This document shows, one piece after another, positions 1 to 7,343 of a stretch of DNA of 64,000 nt. The stretch lies in NCBI RefSeq assembly GCF_019417665.1, contig NZ_DXUU01000001.1, positions 62,434-126,433 on the forward strand, given 5' to 3'. The notes beneath the pieces are model-generated. The model did not search any database. It was not told the DNA's origin and saw only the letters and a program-made list of their open reading frames with translations. The stretch is from Ruminococcus sp. Its GTDB lineage: Bacteria; Bacillota; Clostridia; Oscillospirales; Ruminococcaceae. Position 1 is the first letter of the stretch. Every line of letters starts with the position of its first letter. The position numbers and the translations under genes were made by a program.

Positions 1-244
1 TCTTATCCCGTTCGCCGTCTGCACAGATGGGGCACAACTTCAGATCCGTCAGATTCTGACAGCAGGGGCAATAATGAATATCCCGCTTTGCCGCCAGAAG
101 TGCATCTGCAAATGCTTTCACTTCCTCCTGGGGACGGGAAATGATGGAGTACGCCAATCGCTGGGCAGATTTGATACCAATACCCGGCAGCTTTGCGAAT
201 TCCTCCGCCAGAAGTTCCAGGGGAAGTGCGTTATATCCCGGCAT
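1..244 (-). CDS. recR: Recombination mediator RecR, N-terminal part (runs off left edge)
   Basis: RecR works with RecO/RecF to load RecA on gapped DNA. The visible 81 residues hold the helix-hairpin-helix around residues 18-31 (LPGIGIKSAQRLAY) and the four-cysteine zinc finger (C59, C62, C71, C74). The ATG lies 6 nt after the ybaB stop. The Toprim domain is outside the window. The order dnaX-ybaB-recR is the classic Firmicute arrangement, which supports the call. Confidence 0.93.
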   Translation of the reverse strand, partial: MPGYNALPLELLAEEFAKLPGIGIKSAQRLAYSIISRPQEEVKAFADALLAAKRDIHYCPCCQNLTDLKLCPICADGERDK

Positions 245-250
245 CTTCCC

Positions 251-598
251 TTAGAACAAGCCCGGGAGAGATACACCGCCGGTGATCTTGCTCATTTCGG
301 CCTCGGTGGTCTCCTCTACCTGGTTTACAGCCTCGTTCAGTGCGCTGATGATCAGATCCTGAAGCATTTCAATGTCTTCCGGGTCTACGACTTCCGGCTT
401 GATTTCCAATGCCTTTACGGTCTTTTTGCCGGATACGGTAACGCTGACAGCGCCGCCGCCTGCGGTTGCAGTGAAGTCACGTGCTTCAATGTCCTCCTGC
501 AATACGGAGATCTCGTCCTGCATCTTCTGTGCCTGACGGATCATGGCGTTCATATTCTGAGCGCCGCCCTGGTTCTGTTTCGGTAATCTTGCTCTCAT
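251..598 (-). CDS. ybaB: YbaB/EbfC family nucleoid-associated protein
   Basis: A small DNA-binding protein of 115 residues, the usual family length. YbaB/EbfC proteins form dimers with a central antiparallel sheet and helical arms that contact DNA; the exact cellular role is unsettled. The N-terminus (MNAMIRQAQKMQDEISVLQE) and the central segment VSVTVSGKKTVKALEIKPEV are typical. It sits between dnaX and recR in the same direction, 6 nt from recR, so the three are probably one transcript linked to replication and repair. AGGAGCG lies just upstream of the ATG. Confidence 0.93.
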   Translation of the reverse strand: MRARLPKQNQGGAQNMNAMIRQAQKMQDEISVLQEDIEARDFTATAGGGAVSVTVSGKKTVKALEIKPEVVDPEDIEMLQDLIISALNEAVNQVEETTEAEMSKITGGVSLPGLF

Positions 599-653
599 GA
601 GAAAATCGCTCCTTTAAAAAAATCAACTAAAATAAATGGCGGTTTTTCCAACC

Positions 654-2189
654 TTATGATTCAACAGCAGTATCTAAATTGCTGTCAATTGCTTTTTGTA
701 TCAGTGACTGGGCCTTGGATTCCTTCTGCTCCGGTTCGCTGCATTTCGCACGAATGTTATATTCCACGCCCAGAAACCGCTTTACTGTCTCACGCAGGGA
801 AACAGCGTTTTCCTTATTCTTGAGCAGCGTCAAAAAAAACCGGTTTTTTGCCACAATGAGCATGGTATTTCCAGCCACAAAGGCGCTGGATTCTGCCAGA
901 CTGCCGGAAACTGCCGGGTTCACCGCCTGATATTCCGCCAGAATATCCGCCCAGTTTCCCACAGGACGGAAGTCCGATGCACGCAATGGCGTAGATCCTG
1001 CCGCAGGTGTTTCCTGAGGTGGTTCTGCCGCAGGCTGCACCGTCTGTTTCGGCGGTGGGGTCTGCACCGGCTGAGGCACTGGGGCAGGCTGTGCCTGCAC
1101 CACAGGATGGGGCACTGCAAGCTGTAACAATGCCATCTCCAGTTCCACCCGTTTTCCCGGATTGCGCTGCATCCGTTCCCGGCAGTTCTGGAGTTGAGCA
1201 ATCTGGGACAGGATGGTATCCAGCGAGGGTGCCTGTGCCAGCTGCTGCAAACGGGGCATCTCATCCGGCAGACAGGTCAGCAGCGAAGGCTGTCCCGACC
1301 CAGCTTTCACAAGCATCATGTTCCGCAGCTGTTCCAGCAGTTCATCGCAGAGCCGTACCATATCCTTGGACTGGTCGTACAATGCCCCGGTCAGTTCCAG
1401 TGCCTTTGCGGCATCCTGTGCCTGGACTGCCTCCAGAATAGAAAAAACGCTGTCTCTTCCGGCAACGCCGGCAGCAGCAGTGACAGATGCAGCAGTGATG
1501 GCTTCGCCGCCGGATGCACACTGATCCAACAGAGACAGGGCATCACGCATACCGCCGTCAGACAGATGTGCAATGAGCTGTGCCGCCTCTGGCTCCAGAG
1601 AAAGCTGTTCCTGTCCGGCGATATATTCCAGCCGTGCCGCAATATCTGCACTCTGGATCCGGTGAAAATCATACCGCTGGCAGCGTGAAATGATAGTCGC
1701 CGGCACCTTGTGCACCTCGGTGGTCGCCAGAATAAACTTGACATACGCCGGCGGCTCTTCCATAACCTTCAGCAGCGCACCCCAGGCACTGGGCGAGAGC
1801 ATATGCACCTCGTCGATGATATACACTTTAAAGCGGCAGCGTTCCGGCAAATAGACCGTACCCTCACGCAGATCCCGGATATCCTCCACGCTGTTGTTGG
1901 ATGCAGCGTCGATCTCCACAATGTCGCTGAGTGCGCCACGCTCTGCCTCCCGGCAGATATCGCATTCCAGACAGGGATTTCCCTCCGGCGTGCGATGTTC
2001 GCAGTTCACTGTCTTGGCAAGGATCCGGGCGCAGGTGGTTTTTCCCGTGCCACGAGAGCCGGTGAAAAGATAGGCGTGTGCCGTTTTGCCCTCCCGGATC
2101 TGATTCCGGAGGGCTGTGGTAATATGGGGCTGTGAGATCACATCATCAAAAGACCTCGGCCGCCATTTTCGATACAAAGCCTGATACAA
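654..2189 (-). CDS. dnaX: DNA polymerase III subunit gamma/tau (TTG start)
   Basis: Clamp-loader ATPase of the replicative polymerase. The N-terminus YQALYRKWRPRSFDDV is diagnostic. Walker A is GSRGTGKT at residues 44-51, the zinc module uses C63, C73, C76 and C79, Walker B reads VYIIDEVHML, and the sensor motif is SRCQRYDF. A Pro/Gln-rich linker separates the AAA+ part from the C-terminal domain. I place the start at a TTG with GGGAGG 8 nt upstream, giving 511 residues. An in-frame ATG at 2306 lies inside the SRP RNA gene and its extra residues match no DnaX, so it is rejected. Confidence 0.93.
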   Translation of the reverse strand: MYQALYRKWRPRSFDDVISQPHITTALRNQIREGKTAHAYLFTGSRGTGKTTCARILAKTVNCEHRTPEGNPCLECDICREAERGALSDIVEIDAASNNSVEDIRDLREGTVYLPERCRFKVYIIDEVHMLSPSAWGALLKVMEEPPAYVKFILATTEVHKVPATIISRCQRYDFHRIQSADIAARLEYIAGQEQLSLEPEAAQLIAHLSDGGMRDALSLLDQCASGGEAITAASVTAAAGVAGRDSVFSILEAVQAQDAAKALELTGALYDQSKDMVRLCDELLEQLRNMMLVKAGSGQPSLLTCLPDEMPRLQQLAQAPSLDTILSQIAQLQNCRERMQRNPGKRVELEMALLQLAVPHPVVQAQPAPVPQPVQTPPPKQTVQPAAEPPQETPAAGSTPLRASDFRPVGNWADILAEYQAVNPAVSGSLAESSAFVAGNTMLIVAKNRFFLTLLKNKENAVSLRETVKRFLGVEYNIRAKCSEPEQKESKAQSLIQKAIDSNLDTAVES

Positions 2190-2225
2190 ACAACGCACCT
2201 CCCGTCCCGGGCAAAAAACCTCAAA

Positions 2226-2357
2226 AAATTCCGGAACATAGGTGTGCAGGTTGACTGCGGCACACAAAACAATCCGCTTAATGCTGCTCGGTTCCCCGCC
2301 TGACATGGTTCACGGTGCTTTGTTGCACAGGACCCGCACACCTATATTCCGGAATCC
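2226..2357 (-). ncRNA. ffs: Signal recognition particle RNA (4.5S-size)
   Basis: The transcript carries the conserved SRP core: a GUCAGG strand, a GGAA tetraloop and the AGCAGCA strand. The ends pair in a long helix, bases 2333-2354 with 2229-2250 (about 20 pairs), and the 3' end runs into a T-tract. Size is about 130 nt, so no Alu domain is apparent. SRP RNA directly upstream of dnaX is common in Firmicutes. It binds Ffh for co-translational membrane targeting. Confidence 0.93.
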
Positions 2358-2387
2358 GTTCCTGATACCAACGCATCAGATATAAGT

Positions 2388-2416
2388 ATTATAGCACAAG
2401 TCCAGGAAAAATGCAA
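2388..2416 (-). promoter_or_regulatory. SigA-type promoter of ffs-dnaX
   Basis: TTGCAT (2411-2416) and TATAAT (2388-2393) are separated by exactly 17 bases on the minus strand. Transcription would start near 2381, about 25 nt before the SRP RNA helix, and could read on into dnaX-ybaB-recR. Confidence 0.85.
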
Positions 2417-2502
2417 GTGTTTTTTCAAAAAAATCACGCAAGTCAACTTTTCTTGTTTTATCCTATGGGATTATGCCCTGCGTTCGCCCATGGAAGCATC
2501 CT

Positions 2503-2537
2503 GGGTGTCAGTAGGCGAACACAGTTCACCCTTACTA
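2503..2537. repeat. REP-like hairpin with GTAGG motif
   Basis: GGGTG and CACCC flank a GTAGGCGAACACAGTTC core. The same GGCGAACACAGTTTGCC core recurs at 58363-58385. It lies in the gene-free stretch 2417-3002. Confidence 0.5.
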
Positions 2538-2608
2538 TATATTTTTTAAAAATATATGTGAGCAAAGGATTGCTCACACCGTTCTCGAAAAATTGAAGGA
2601 AAAACCAT

Positions 2609-2634
2609 TGTAGGGACGACCATTGGCCGCCCAC
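2609..2634. repeat. REP-like GTAGGG element
   Basis: TTGTAGGGACGACCATTGG followed by CCGCCC. It matches the dispersed GTAGGG hairpin family seen in several intergenic regions of this window. Confidence 0.45.
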
Positions 2635-2690
2635 ACTTCCACTTTCTGCAAGGTGTTTTACAAAAGTGGGGCGCAAAGGGACAACCTAAG

Positions 2691-2807
2691 GGGGAGCGGG
2701 GGCAAAAGAAAACCGTGGCAAAAGTGCGGATTTCCCCCGCTCCCCTCACGGTTTTCCCTCTGCACTCCCTTTCCCTTCACCCCTCACCCCCCTTTCCGCA
2801 CTTTTGC
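2691..2807. repeat. Three interleaved inverted repeats
   Basis: GGGGAGCGGGGG (2691-2702) is complementary to 2734-2745; GAAAACCGTG (2708-2717) to 2747-2756; GCAAAAGTGCGGA (2718-2730) to 2795-2807. The order is A-B-C-A'-B'-C', so the helices are not nested and would form either alternative hairpins or pseudoknots. The rest of 2417-3002 holds REP-like sequence, a small TGAGCA/TGCTCA hairpin near 2559-2576 and the promoter of the next gene; no gene was recognised there. Confidence 0.7.
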
Positions 2808-2873
2808 TGCGCACAGTAACTTGACTTTCTTTATATCTACTTTAGCTAAAGCTTTCAGACTGCGACCGTCACA

Positions 2874-2902
2874 TTGACAATTCCCGGAAAATGTGGTAAG
2901 AT
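2874..2902 (+). promoter_or_regulatory. SigA-type promoter of the GDPD gene
   Basis: TTGACA (2874-2879) and TAAGAT (2897-2902) with a 17-base spacer. A CTTTAGCTAAAG palindrome lies upstream near 2841-2852 and an AGCTAAAG half-site downstream near 2910, which could be operators. Confidence 0.8.
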
Positions 2903-3002
2903 GAACAACAGCTAAAGTCAATGTAAACCATGGCGCATACCCCGTCGAAAAAGGGTTACGCTAAGATATATATCATAAAAAATCCGAAAAGGAGGTGGTT
3001 GT

Positions 3003-4829
3003 ATGAACCAGTTCAGAAGCGGTCTGCACCGTCTGGCACGGCACTGGAAATCCCTTATGGTCTTTGAGATCGCATGGAAACTCATCACGGTTCTGGTCAT
3101 CGCACCTACATGTGCCGGGCTGATCCAGCTTGCCATCCGGGCAGCCCATCTGAAATATCTGACCAACTCCAACCTCCTGCAATTCCTCCGTTCTCCTTGG
3201 ACGATTCTGCTCATTCTGGTAATACTGACGGCAGCGTCTCTCTACACCCTCTTTGAAATTGCCGCTGTATGCACCTGCTTTTCCCAGCCGCCCCGGCAAA
3301 AGATCCATGTGACTCTGCGCTGTATGGTACGTGACGGGCTCAGTTCCCTGAAACTTTTTTTCCTGGGCGGCAGTCCTTTTTTGGTGCTGCATCTGCTGAT
3401 CCTGATCCCTCTCATGCAATTTTCCGCCACTTCGGGTATTTTCGCTGCCATGGGCATCCCGGATTTTCTCGCCTATTACATGACGAAAAAGGAATTTCTC
3501 CTGCCCATCTATCTGGCAGCTGTCATTCTCTGTTGTCTGCTCTCTGTGCACTGGATCTTCGCAAGCGTTTTGTTTACCCAACGGCAATGCAGCTTCCGTC
3601 GTGCGCATCAGTGCAGCACTGAACTGGTGAAAGGCAGATTCTGGCGTACCTTTTTCTCCGTTCTTTTGTGGAATCTGTGTTATTTTGCCGTATTGCTGTT
3701 GTTTTTATGTATCGTAACCCTAGTGATCCTCCTGGTGATCCGGAGCACCCACAGCAGCGCAGTGATCTCCTCTCAGGCAGCACGAATTCTAAAGCTGCTC
3801 ATCCAGGCAGTCCTCTGGAGTTTTTCCTTTTTTGCCACACCCATCTGCATGGCGCATATTACAGCACTTCTGGAAAAACGCTGCGTCCAGATGCCGGAGG
3901 TCGTTCTTCCCGATCCCATCCGCATCTCTCCACGGTCATCCCGTCCCTTCCGGCGCAGCACTGCCATCCTGACAGCGGTCTGCTTCGCCATTGCCGCTCT
4001 AACACTGAATGTCTCCTATTTTTACAGCATCGCAACCGGCAATTCCAATCTCCAGCTGACCCTGTTTCACAAACCAACCATTACTGCCCACCGGGGACTT
4101 TCTGCAAAAGCACCGGAAAATACGCTTTACGCTTTTTCCGATGCCATAGATGCCGGTGCGGACATGATCGAATTGGATGTCCAGCAGACAAAAGATGGCG
4201 TTCTGGTGGTACTCCACGACCAGGATCTACAGCGCACCACCGGCATGAACCGGAATATCTGGGATGTCACCTATGATGAGATCCGGGATCTGGACGCCGG
4301 AAGCTGGTTCGATCCAGCATACGCTAACGCCAGGATTCCTACCCTGGAAGAAACGCTGCAATTTATAGATGGTCGCATTCGGTTGAACATTGAGATCAAA
4401 CCTACAGATCACACCTCGCCTACCCTGGAACAAGACGTTGCTGATCTAATTACCACATACGGCTACACGGACAATTGCTGGGTCACATCCTTTTCCTACA
4501 GTTCCCTTAAACGCATCAAAGAAACAAACCCGGACATCCGCACAGGCTATATCATGAGCGTTGCCTATGGACAGTTTTATTCTCTGAAATACGCTGACGC
4601 ATTTAGTCTTAACAAAGTATTTGTCACCAGCCAGGTCGTCAATTCCGCCCACCAGGCAGGCAAGCAGGTATTCGCCTGGACGGTGAACAGCGTTTCCGAA
4701 GTGCGCAGCCTTTGCAATCTCCACGTAGACAGCATTATTACAGACGACCCGATCATGGTGCAGGATGTGGTCTCCCGCACCAGCACCAGTGAGACCATCC
4801 GGACAGTGATGGATTATCTGATCAATTGA
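3003..4829 (+). CDS. Membrane-anchored glycerophosphodiester phosphodiesterase
   Basis: Predicted to hydrolyse glycerophosphodiesters to glycerol-3-phosphate and an alcohol, in phospholipid or lipoteichoic acid turnover. Residues 1-345 contain several hydrophobic spans typical of the GDPD membrane domain. Residues 356-600 are the catalytic TIM barrel: H363-R-G, E372-N, the acidic metal ligands E390 and D392, and H405-D. At 608 residues it has the size of the two-domain Firmicute family. The ATG follows GGAGG at 7 nt. A clear promoter lies 100 nt upstream. The specific substrate cannot be told from sequence. Confidence 0.9.
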   Translation: MNQFRSGLHRLARHWKSLMVFEIAWKLITVLVIAPTCAGLIQLAIRAAHLKYLTNSNLLQFLRSPWTILLILVILTAASLYTLFEIAAVCTCFSQPPRQKIHVTLRCMVRDGLSSLKLFFLGGSPFLVLHLLILIPLMQFSATSGIFAAMGIPDFLAYYMTKKEFLLPIYLAAVILCCLLSVHWIFASVLFTQRQCSFRRAHQCSTELVKGRFWRTFFSVLLWNLCYFAVLLLFLCIVTLVILLVIRSTHSSAVISSQAARILKLLIQAVLWSFSFFATPICMAHITALLEKRCVQMPEVVLPDPIRISPRSSRPFRRSTAILTAVCFAIAALTLNVSYFYSIATGNSNLQLTLFHKPTITAHRGLSAKAPENTLYAFSDAIDAGADMIELDVQQTKDGVLVVLHDQDLQRTTGMNRNIWDVTYDEIRDLDAGSWFDPAYANARIPTLEETLQFIDGRIRLNIEIKPTDHTSPTLEQDVADLITTYGYTDNCWVTSFSYSSLKRIKETNPDIRTGYIMSVAYGQFYSLKYADAFSLNKVFVTSQVVNSAHQAGKQVFAWTVNSVSEVRSLCNLHVDSIITDDPIMVQDVVSRTSTSETIRTVMDYLIN

Positions 4830-4843
4830 CAAATGAGGAAATT

Positions 4844-4880
4844 AAGGCAATTCCGCACAATTTTTGTGCAGTATTGCCTT
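4844..4880 (+). other. Intergenic RNA hairpin
   Basis: AAGGCAAT (4844-4851) pairs with ATTGCCTT (4873-4880), with an inner GCACAA/TTGTGC helix. There is no T-run after it, so it is more likely an mRNA structure just ahead of the next ribosome binding site than a terminator. Confidence 0.55.
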
Positions 4881-4898
4881 AGGATCAAGGAGGCTTCC

Positions 4899-5459
4899 AT
4901 GGAACTATTTGCCTGTCCCATTTTGGATACCGGAAAATCTGCGGCGCACGATACTGCCTATGCGCTGCTCCGCCGGGTATTGTGGGAATCTTATGGGCTA
5001 TCCCTGCCGGAGATCACCCGTGACAGCCGTGGAAAGCCCTTTTTCCCGAACGTTCCCCAGCTGCACTTTAACCTGAGCCACTGCCGGAGACTTGCGGTCT
5101 GCGGCATATCTAATGCGCCTCTGGGCGTAGATGCAGAGGCGATCCGACCGCTCCGGGAACGTGTCCTGCGCCGTGCCTTTTCGCCGGAAGAAAGCCAGGC
5201 CGTCCGGGAAAGCCAACATCCCGATGAGCATTTTTTCCGGCTCTGGACTTTGAAAGAAAGCTATGTAAAAGCTATCGGTGTGGGGATCTCCTACCCCTTA
5301 CATACCCTTAGCTTTAGGCTGGACGGGAAAAACATCTACGCTTCCGTTTCCGGCTGGCAATTCCGACAGTTTCTGATACAGCCAGACTGGGTGGTATCCT
5401 GCTGTGTGGACTCAAAAGATACGCTGCCACACGGAATAACTTTTTTACCACATCATTGA
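4899..5459 (+). CDS. 4'-phosphopantetheinyl transferase (Sfp superfamily)
   Basis: Transfers the phosphopantetheine arm of CoA to a serine of carrier proteins. The two family signatures are present: GVDAE at residues 76-80 with metal ligands D78 and E80, and WTLKESYVK at 116-124. The 186-residue length is on the short side for Sfp types but both core halves are complete. The ATG at 4899 is chosen because AAGGAGG sits 5 nt upstream; an upstream in-frame ATG at 4833 has no such site. No polyketide or peptide synthetase is visible nearby, so it may serve the fatty-acid carrier protein. Confidence 0.88.
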   Translation: MELFACPILDTGKSAAHDTAYALLRRVLWESYGLSLPEITRDSRGKPFFPNVPQLHFNLSHCRRLAVCGISNAPLGVDAEAIRPLRERVLRRAFSPEESQAVRESQHPDEHFFRLWTLKESYVKAIGVGISYPLHTLSFRLDGKNIYASVSGWQFRQFLIQPDWVVSCCVDSKDTLPHGITFLPHH

Positions 5460-5464
5460 TACAA

Positions 5465-5499
5465 AAAACGGTTTCAGCTGAGATTGCTGAAACCGTTTT
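5465..5499 (+). terminator. Rho-independent terminator
   Basis: AAAACGGTTTCAGC (5465-5478) pairs with 5486-5499 around a 7-base loop and ends in TTTTC. It is A/T-flanked on both sides and could act in both directions, ending the transferase transcript and anything from the minus strand. Confidence 0.8.
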
Positions 5500-5502
5500 C
5501 TT

Positions 5503-5664
5503 AGAGCCTGTTCAGTATCTTTTTATGTGCGGATTTTCGAGCATAATTTTGTCGTTTACAAGGAAAAAATCCGCAGGCATACTGACGTATGGCAAGGATT
5601 TTCGACGCAGTTAACGGCAAAATTTGCCGAAAAGATGTGCGAAAAAAGATGCTGAACAGGCTCT
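5503..5664. mobile_element. MITE-like element, copy 1 (162 bp)
   Basis: Terminal inverted repeats AGAGCCTGTTCAGTATCTTT and its complement bound a 162-bp non-coding body. A nearly identical element of the same length lies at 43687-43848. There is an internal GGCAAAATTTGCC palindrome. The right end coincides with the last base of the sortase-like stop codon. Confidence 0.8.
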
Positions 5665-6449
5665 TATTCTGGTATTTCCTCTGCTGGTCCAATTTTTGCG
5701 ATCAGGATCCACTGGGACTGTTTTTCATTTTTCTCATATTCCAGAGTGGACAGCACCAGCAAGCGATCCTCCTCTGTCAGTTCCACTTGACGTTGCTGCT
5801 GAGCATTTTCCAGAAGCATGTCCAGAAATGCACTCTTATCATCCACGCCGGATGCAGACTGCTTCAGCATTTCCTCTATTTCTGGATTTCCAGACAGACT
5901 CGCCGCAATGGTCAGGAGATGCGATCCGTCCTCCAGGATCAGATACCCCTGCGTCACCTCTTGAAACCGACTTTTTTCCTGAAACGACCGGAGTGACCCG
6001 AACATCGTGCCGTTGTTCATGGCGTGTCCATAGACCACCGAAACATCGTCAGAAAAATCCGGCGCATTGCCGCTGTACAGAAAAGGCGTGCCGTAGACAT
6101 CATCCTTCTGATCGTAGCTGTGGTCAATATAATAGTCCTCATCCTCGCTGTACATCACCGGATAATCAATAGATGTCCCCGGAATCACAAGCCACCCTTT
6201 CATATCCGGATAGGATGCGCTGCCTTCTTCCAGCATGGTCTGCCGCCGCCGCAAATTTTCACGATCTTCCATTGAAGTAACGGCACATCCCCCGCCCAGA
6301 CTGCGGATGGCCTCCATCAGGTGGGATTCACCCGACCCAATATAACGAGACGCACGCAGACAAATGGCAGAAATCAATATGACCACTGCCAAAACCAGAC
6401 TCATTACAATCACGATCATCTGCTTCTTGCGCAGCTTTTTTGGTGCCAT
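5664..6449 (-). CDS. Class B sortase-like protein lacking the catalytic Cys
   Basis: An N-terminal signal anchor (residues 11-31) is followed by a sortase B fold. The GWLVIPGTSIDYPV segment (85-98) and YGHAM with catalytic H142 are intact. At the LxLSTC position the sequence is LVLSTL, so the active-site Cys is Leu236, and the usual Arg is replaced by Gln246 in QWILIAK. It therefore should not catalyse transpeptidation. The frame is otherwise complete at 261 residues, and GGAGGGG precedes the ATG. It may be a decoy or structural partner, or a decaying gene. A MITE abuts its stop codon. Confidence 0.82.
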   Translation of the reverse strand: MAPKKLRKKQMIVIVMSLVLAVVILISAICLRASRYIGSGESHLMEAIRSLGGGCAVTSMEDRENLRRRQTMLEEGSASYPDMKGWLVIPGTSIDYPVMYSEDEDYYIDHSYDQKDDVYGTPFLYSGNAPDFSDDVSVVYGHAMNNGTMFGSLRSFQEKSRFQEVTQGYLILEDGSHLLTIAASLSGNPEIEEMLKQSASGVDDKSAFLDMLLENAQQQRQVELTEEDRLLVLSTLEYEKNEKQSQWILIAKIGPAEEIPE

Positions 6450-6486
6450 GGATGACTCCCCTCCTGCAATATCAATTTATACATAT

Positions 6487-6515
6487 ATTTTAGCAGGTTT
6501 TTTCAAAATTGTCAA
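6487..6515 (-). promoter_or_regulatory. SigA-type promoter of the sortase-like gene
   Basis: TTGACA (6510-6515) and TAAAAT (6487-6492) with a 17-base spacer on the minus strand, about 40 nt before the ATG. The gene is thus expressed independently of mntP. Confidence 0.82.
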
Positions 6516-6570
6516 TACGATTTTGAAAAGAAATAGGGATATTTTGGGCGATATGCTGTTTTACTACGAT

Positions 6571-7149
6571 TCACTGGTTATGAATCAGGTGATCTGCCAA
6601 AATCTTCACGCCGATGCCAATCAGCACAATGCCGCCGGCAATCCCGGCTTTTTTTTCAAAGCGGCTGCCAAAGCGATTCCCGATCCACACGCCGCAGAAA
6701 GAAATAACAAAAGTCACGATACCGATAATGGAAACCGAACTCCAGATCTCCACATCCAAACAGGCGAAAGCGATGCCCACAGCAAGTGCATCAATAGAAG
6801 TAGCAATGGCGAGCATGAACAACTCCCGGTGATCCAGTTTCGCATCCAGCTTCTGTGCAGCTGTTGCCTCGTCATCCTCGTGAAACACATCCCACAGCAT
6901 TTTTCCGCCGATGAGTGCCAGGAGCACAAAAGCGATCCAATGGTCAAACGCCTGGATATATCGTGAAAAAGACGTGCCCAGCAGCCAGCCGATCAGAGGC
7001 ATTAGTGCCTGAAATACGCCAAAGTACAAACCGATCACCACAGCCTGACCATACCGCATTTTCCGCATCCCCAGTCCCTTGCAGATGGAGACGGCAAAAG
7101 CATCCATTGCCAGTCCGACTGCTGTCAGCAGCAGTTCAATAAAACCCAT
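6571..7149 (-). CDS. mntP: Manganese efflux pump MntP family protein
   Basis: A 192-residue inner membrane protein with about six hydrophobic spans and the two internally repeated halves of the MntP family: AVGLAMDAFAVSICKGLGM near the start and ATSIDALAVGIAFACLD in the second half, each with a conserved membrane Asp. It exports Mn2+. The ATG at 7149 has AAAGG 9 nt upstream; in-frame ATGs further upstream lack correct spacing. Its own promoter overlaps a palindromic operator, consistent with metal control. I looked for a yybP-ykoY Mn2+ riboswitch and do not see one. Confidence 0.9.
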   Translation of the reverse strand: MGFIELLLTAVGLAMDAFAVSICKGLGMRKMRYGQAVVIGLYFGVFQALMPLIGWLLGTSFSRYIQAFDHWIAFVLLALIGGKMLWDVFHEDDEATAAQKLDAKLDHRELFMLAIATSIDALAVGIAFACLDVEIWSSVSIIGIVTFVISFCGVWIGNRFGSRFEKKAGIAGGIVLIGIGVKILADHLIHNQ

Positions 7150-7204
7150 ATTTCTCATCCTTTCCCGAAACATGTTCTAGTATTACTGTATGCAGAACGG
7201 CTAA

Positions 7205-7234
7205 AGTATAGCACAGAACCCTAAAGTTTGTCAA
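7205..7234 (-). promoter_or_regulatory. Promoter of mntP
   Basis: TTGACA (7229-7234) and TATACT (7205-7210) with an 18-base spacer on the minus strand. The -35 box lies inside the palindrome at 7221-7246 and the -10 box is followed by another CTTTAG half-site. Confidence 0.78.
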
Positions 7235-7246
7235 GGCAAACTTTAG
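7221..7246. promoter_or_regulatory. Palindromic operator overlapping the mntP -35 box
   Basis: CTAAAGTTTG and CAAACTTTAG form a perfect 10-bp inverted repeat with a 6-base centre. Its position over the promoter of a manganese exporter suggests a metal-sensing repressor of the DtxR/MntR type; the regulator identity is inference. Confidence 0.6.
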
Positions 7247-7260
7247 ATGCGATCAGACGC

Positions 7261-7299
7261 AAAAAACCGGTGCAGGATCTCTCCCGCACCGGTTTTTTT
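7261..7299 (-). terminator. Bidirectional terminator after the scaffoldin operon
   Basis: CCGGTGC and GCACCGG with A-tract and T-tract flanks form a strong hairpin. It lies 45 nt past the large scaffoldin stop codon and just upstream of the mntP promoter, separating the two units. Confidence 0.88.
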
Positions 7300-7343
7300 A
7301 TGAAATTCTGTCATTTCCCCATGGTGTCAGATTTCATGCAATT

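Noticed and set aside
4844..4880. Terminator between the GDPD and phosphopantetheinyl transferase genes
   Set aside because: The hairpin has no following T-run and lies immediately before a ribosome binding site, so read-through is more likely.
7150..7260. Possible yybP-ykoY manganese riboswitch ahead of mntP
   Set aside because: The leader is only about 50 nt from the promoter to the ATG and lacks room for the two conserved loops of that riboswitch.
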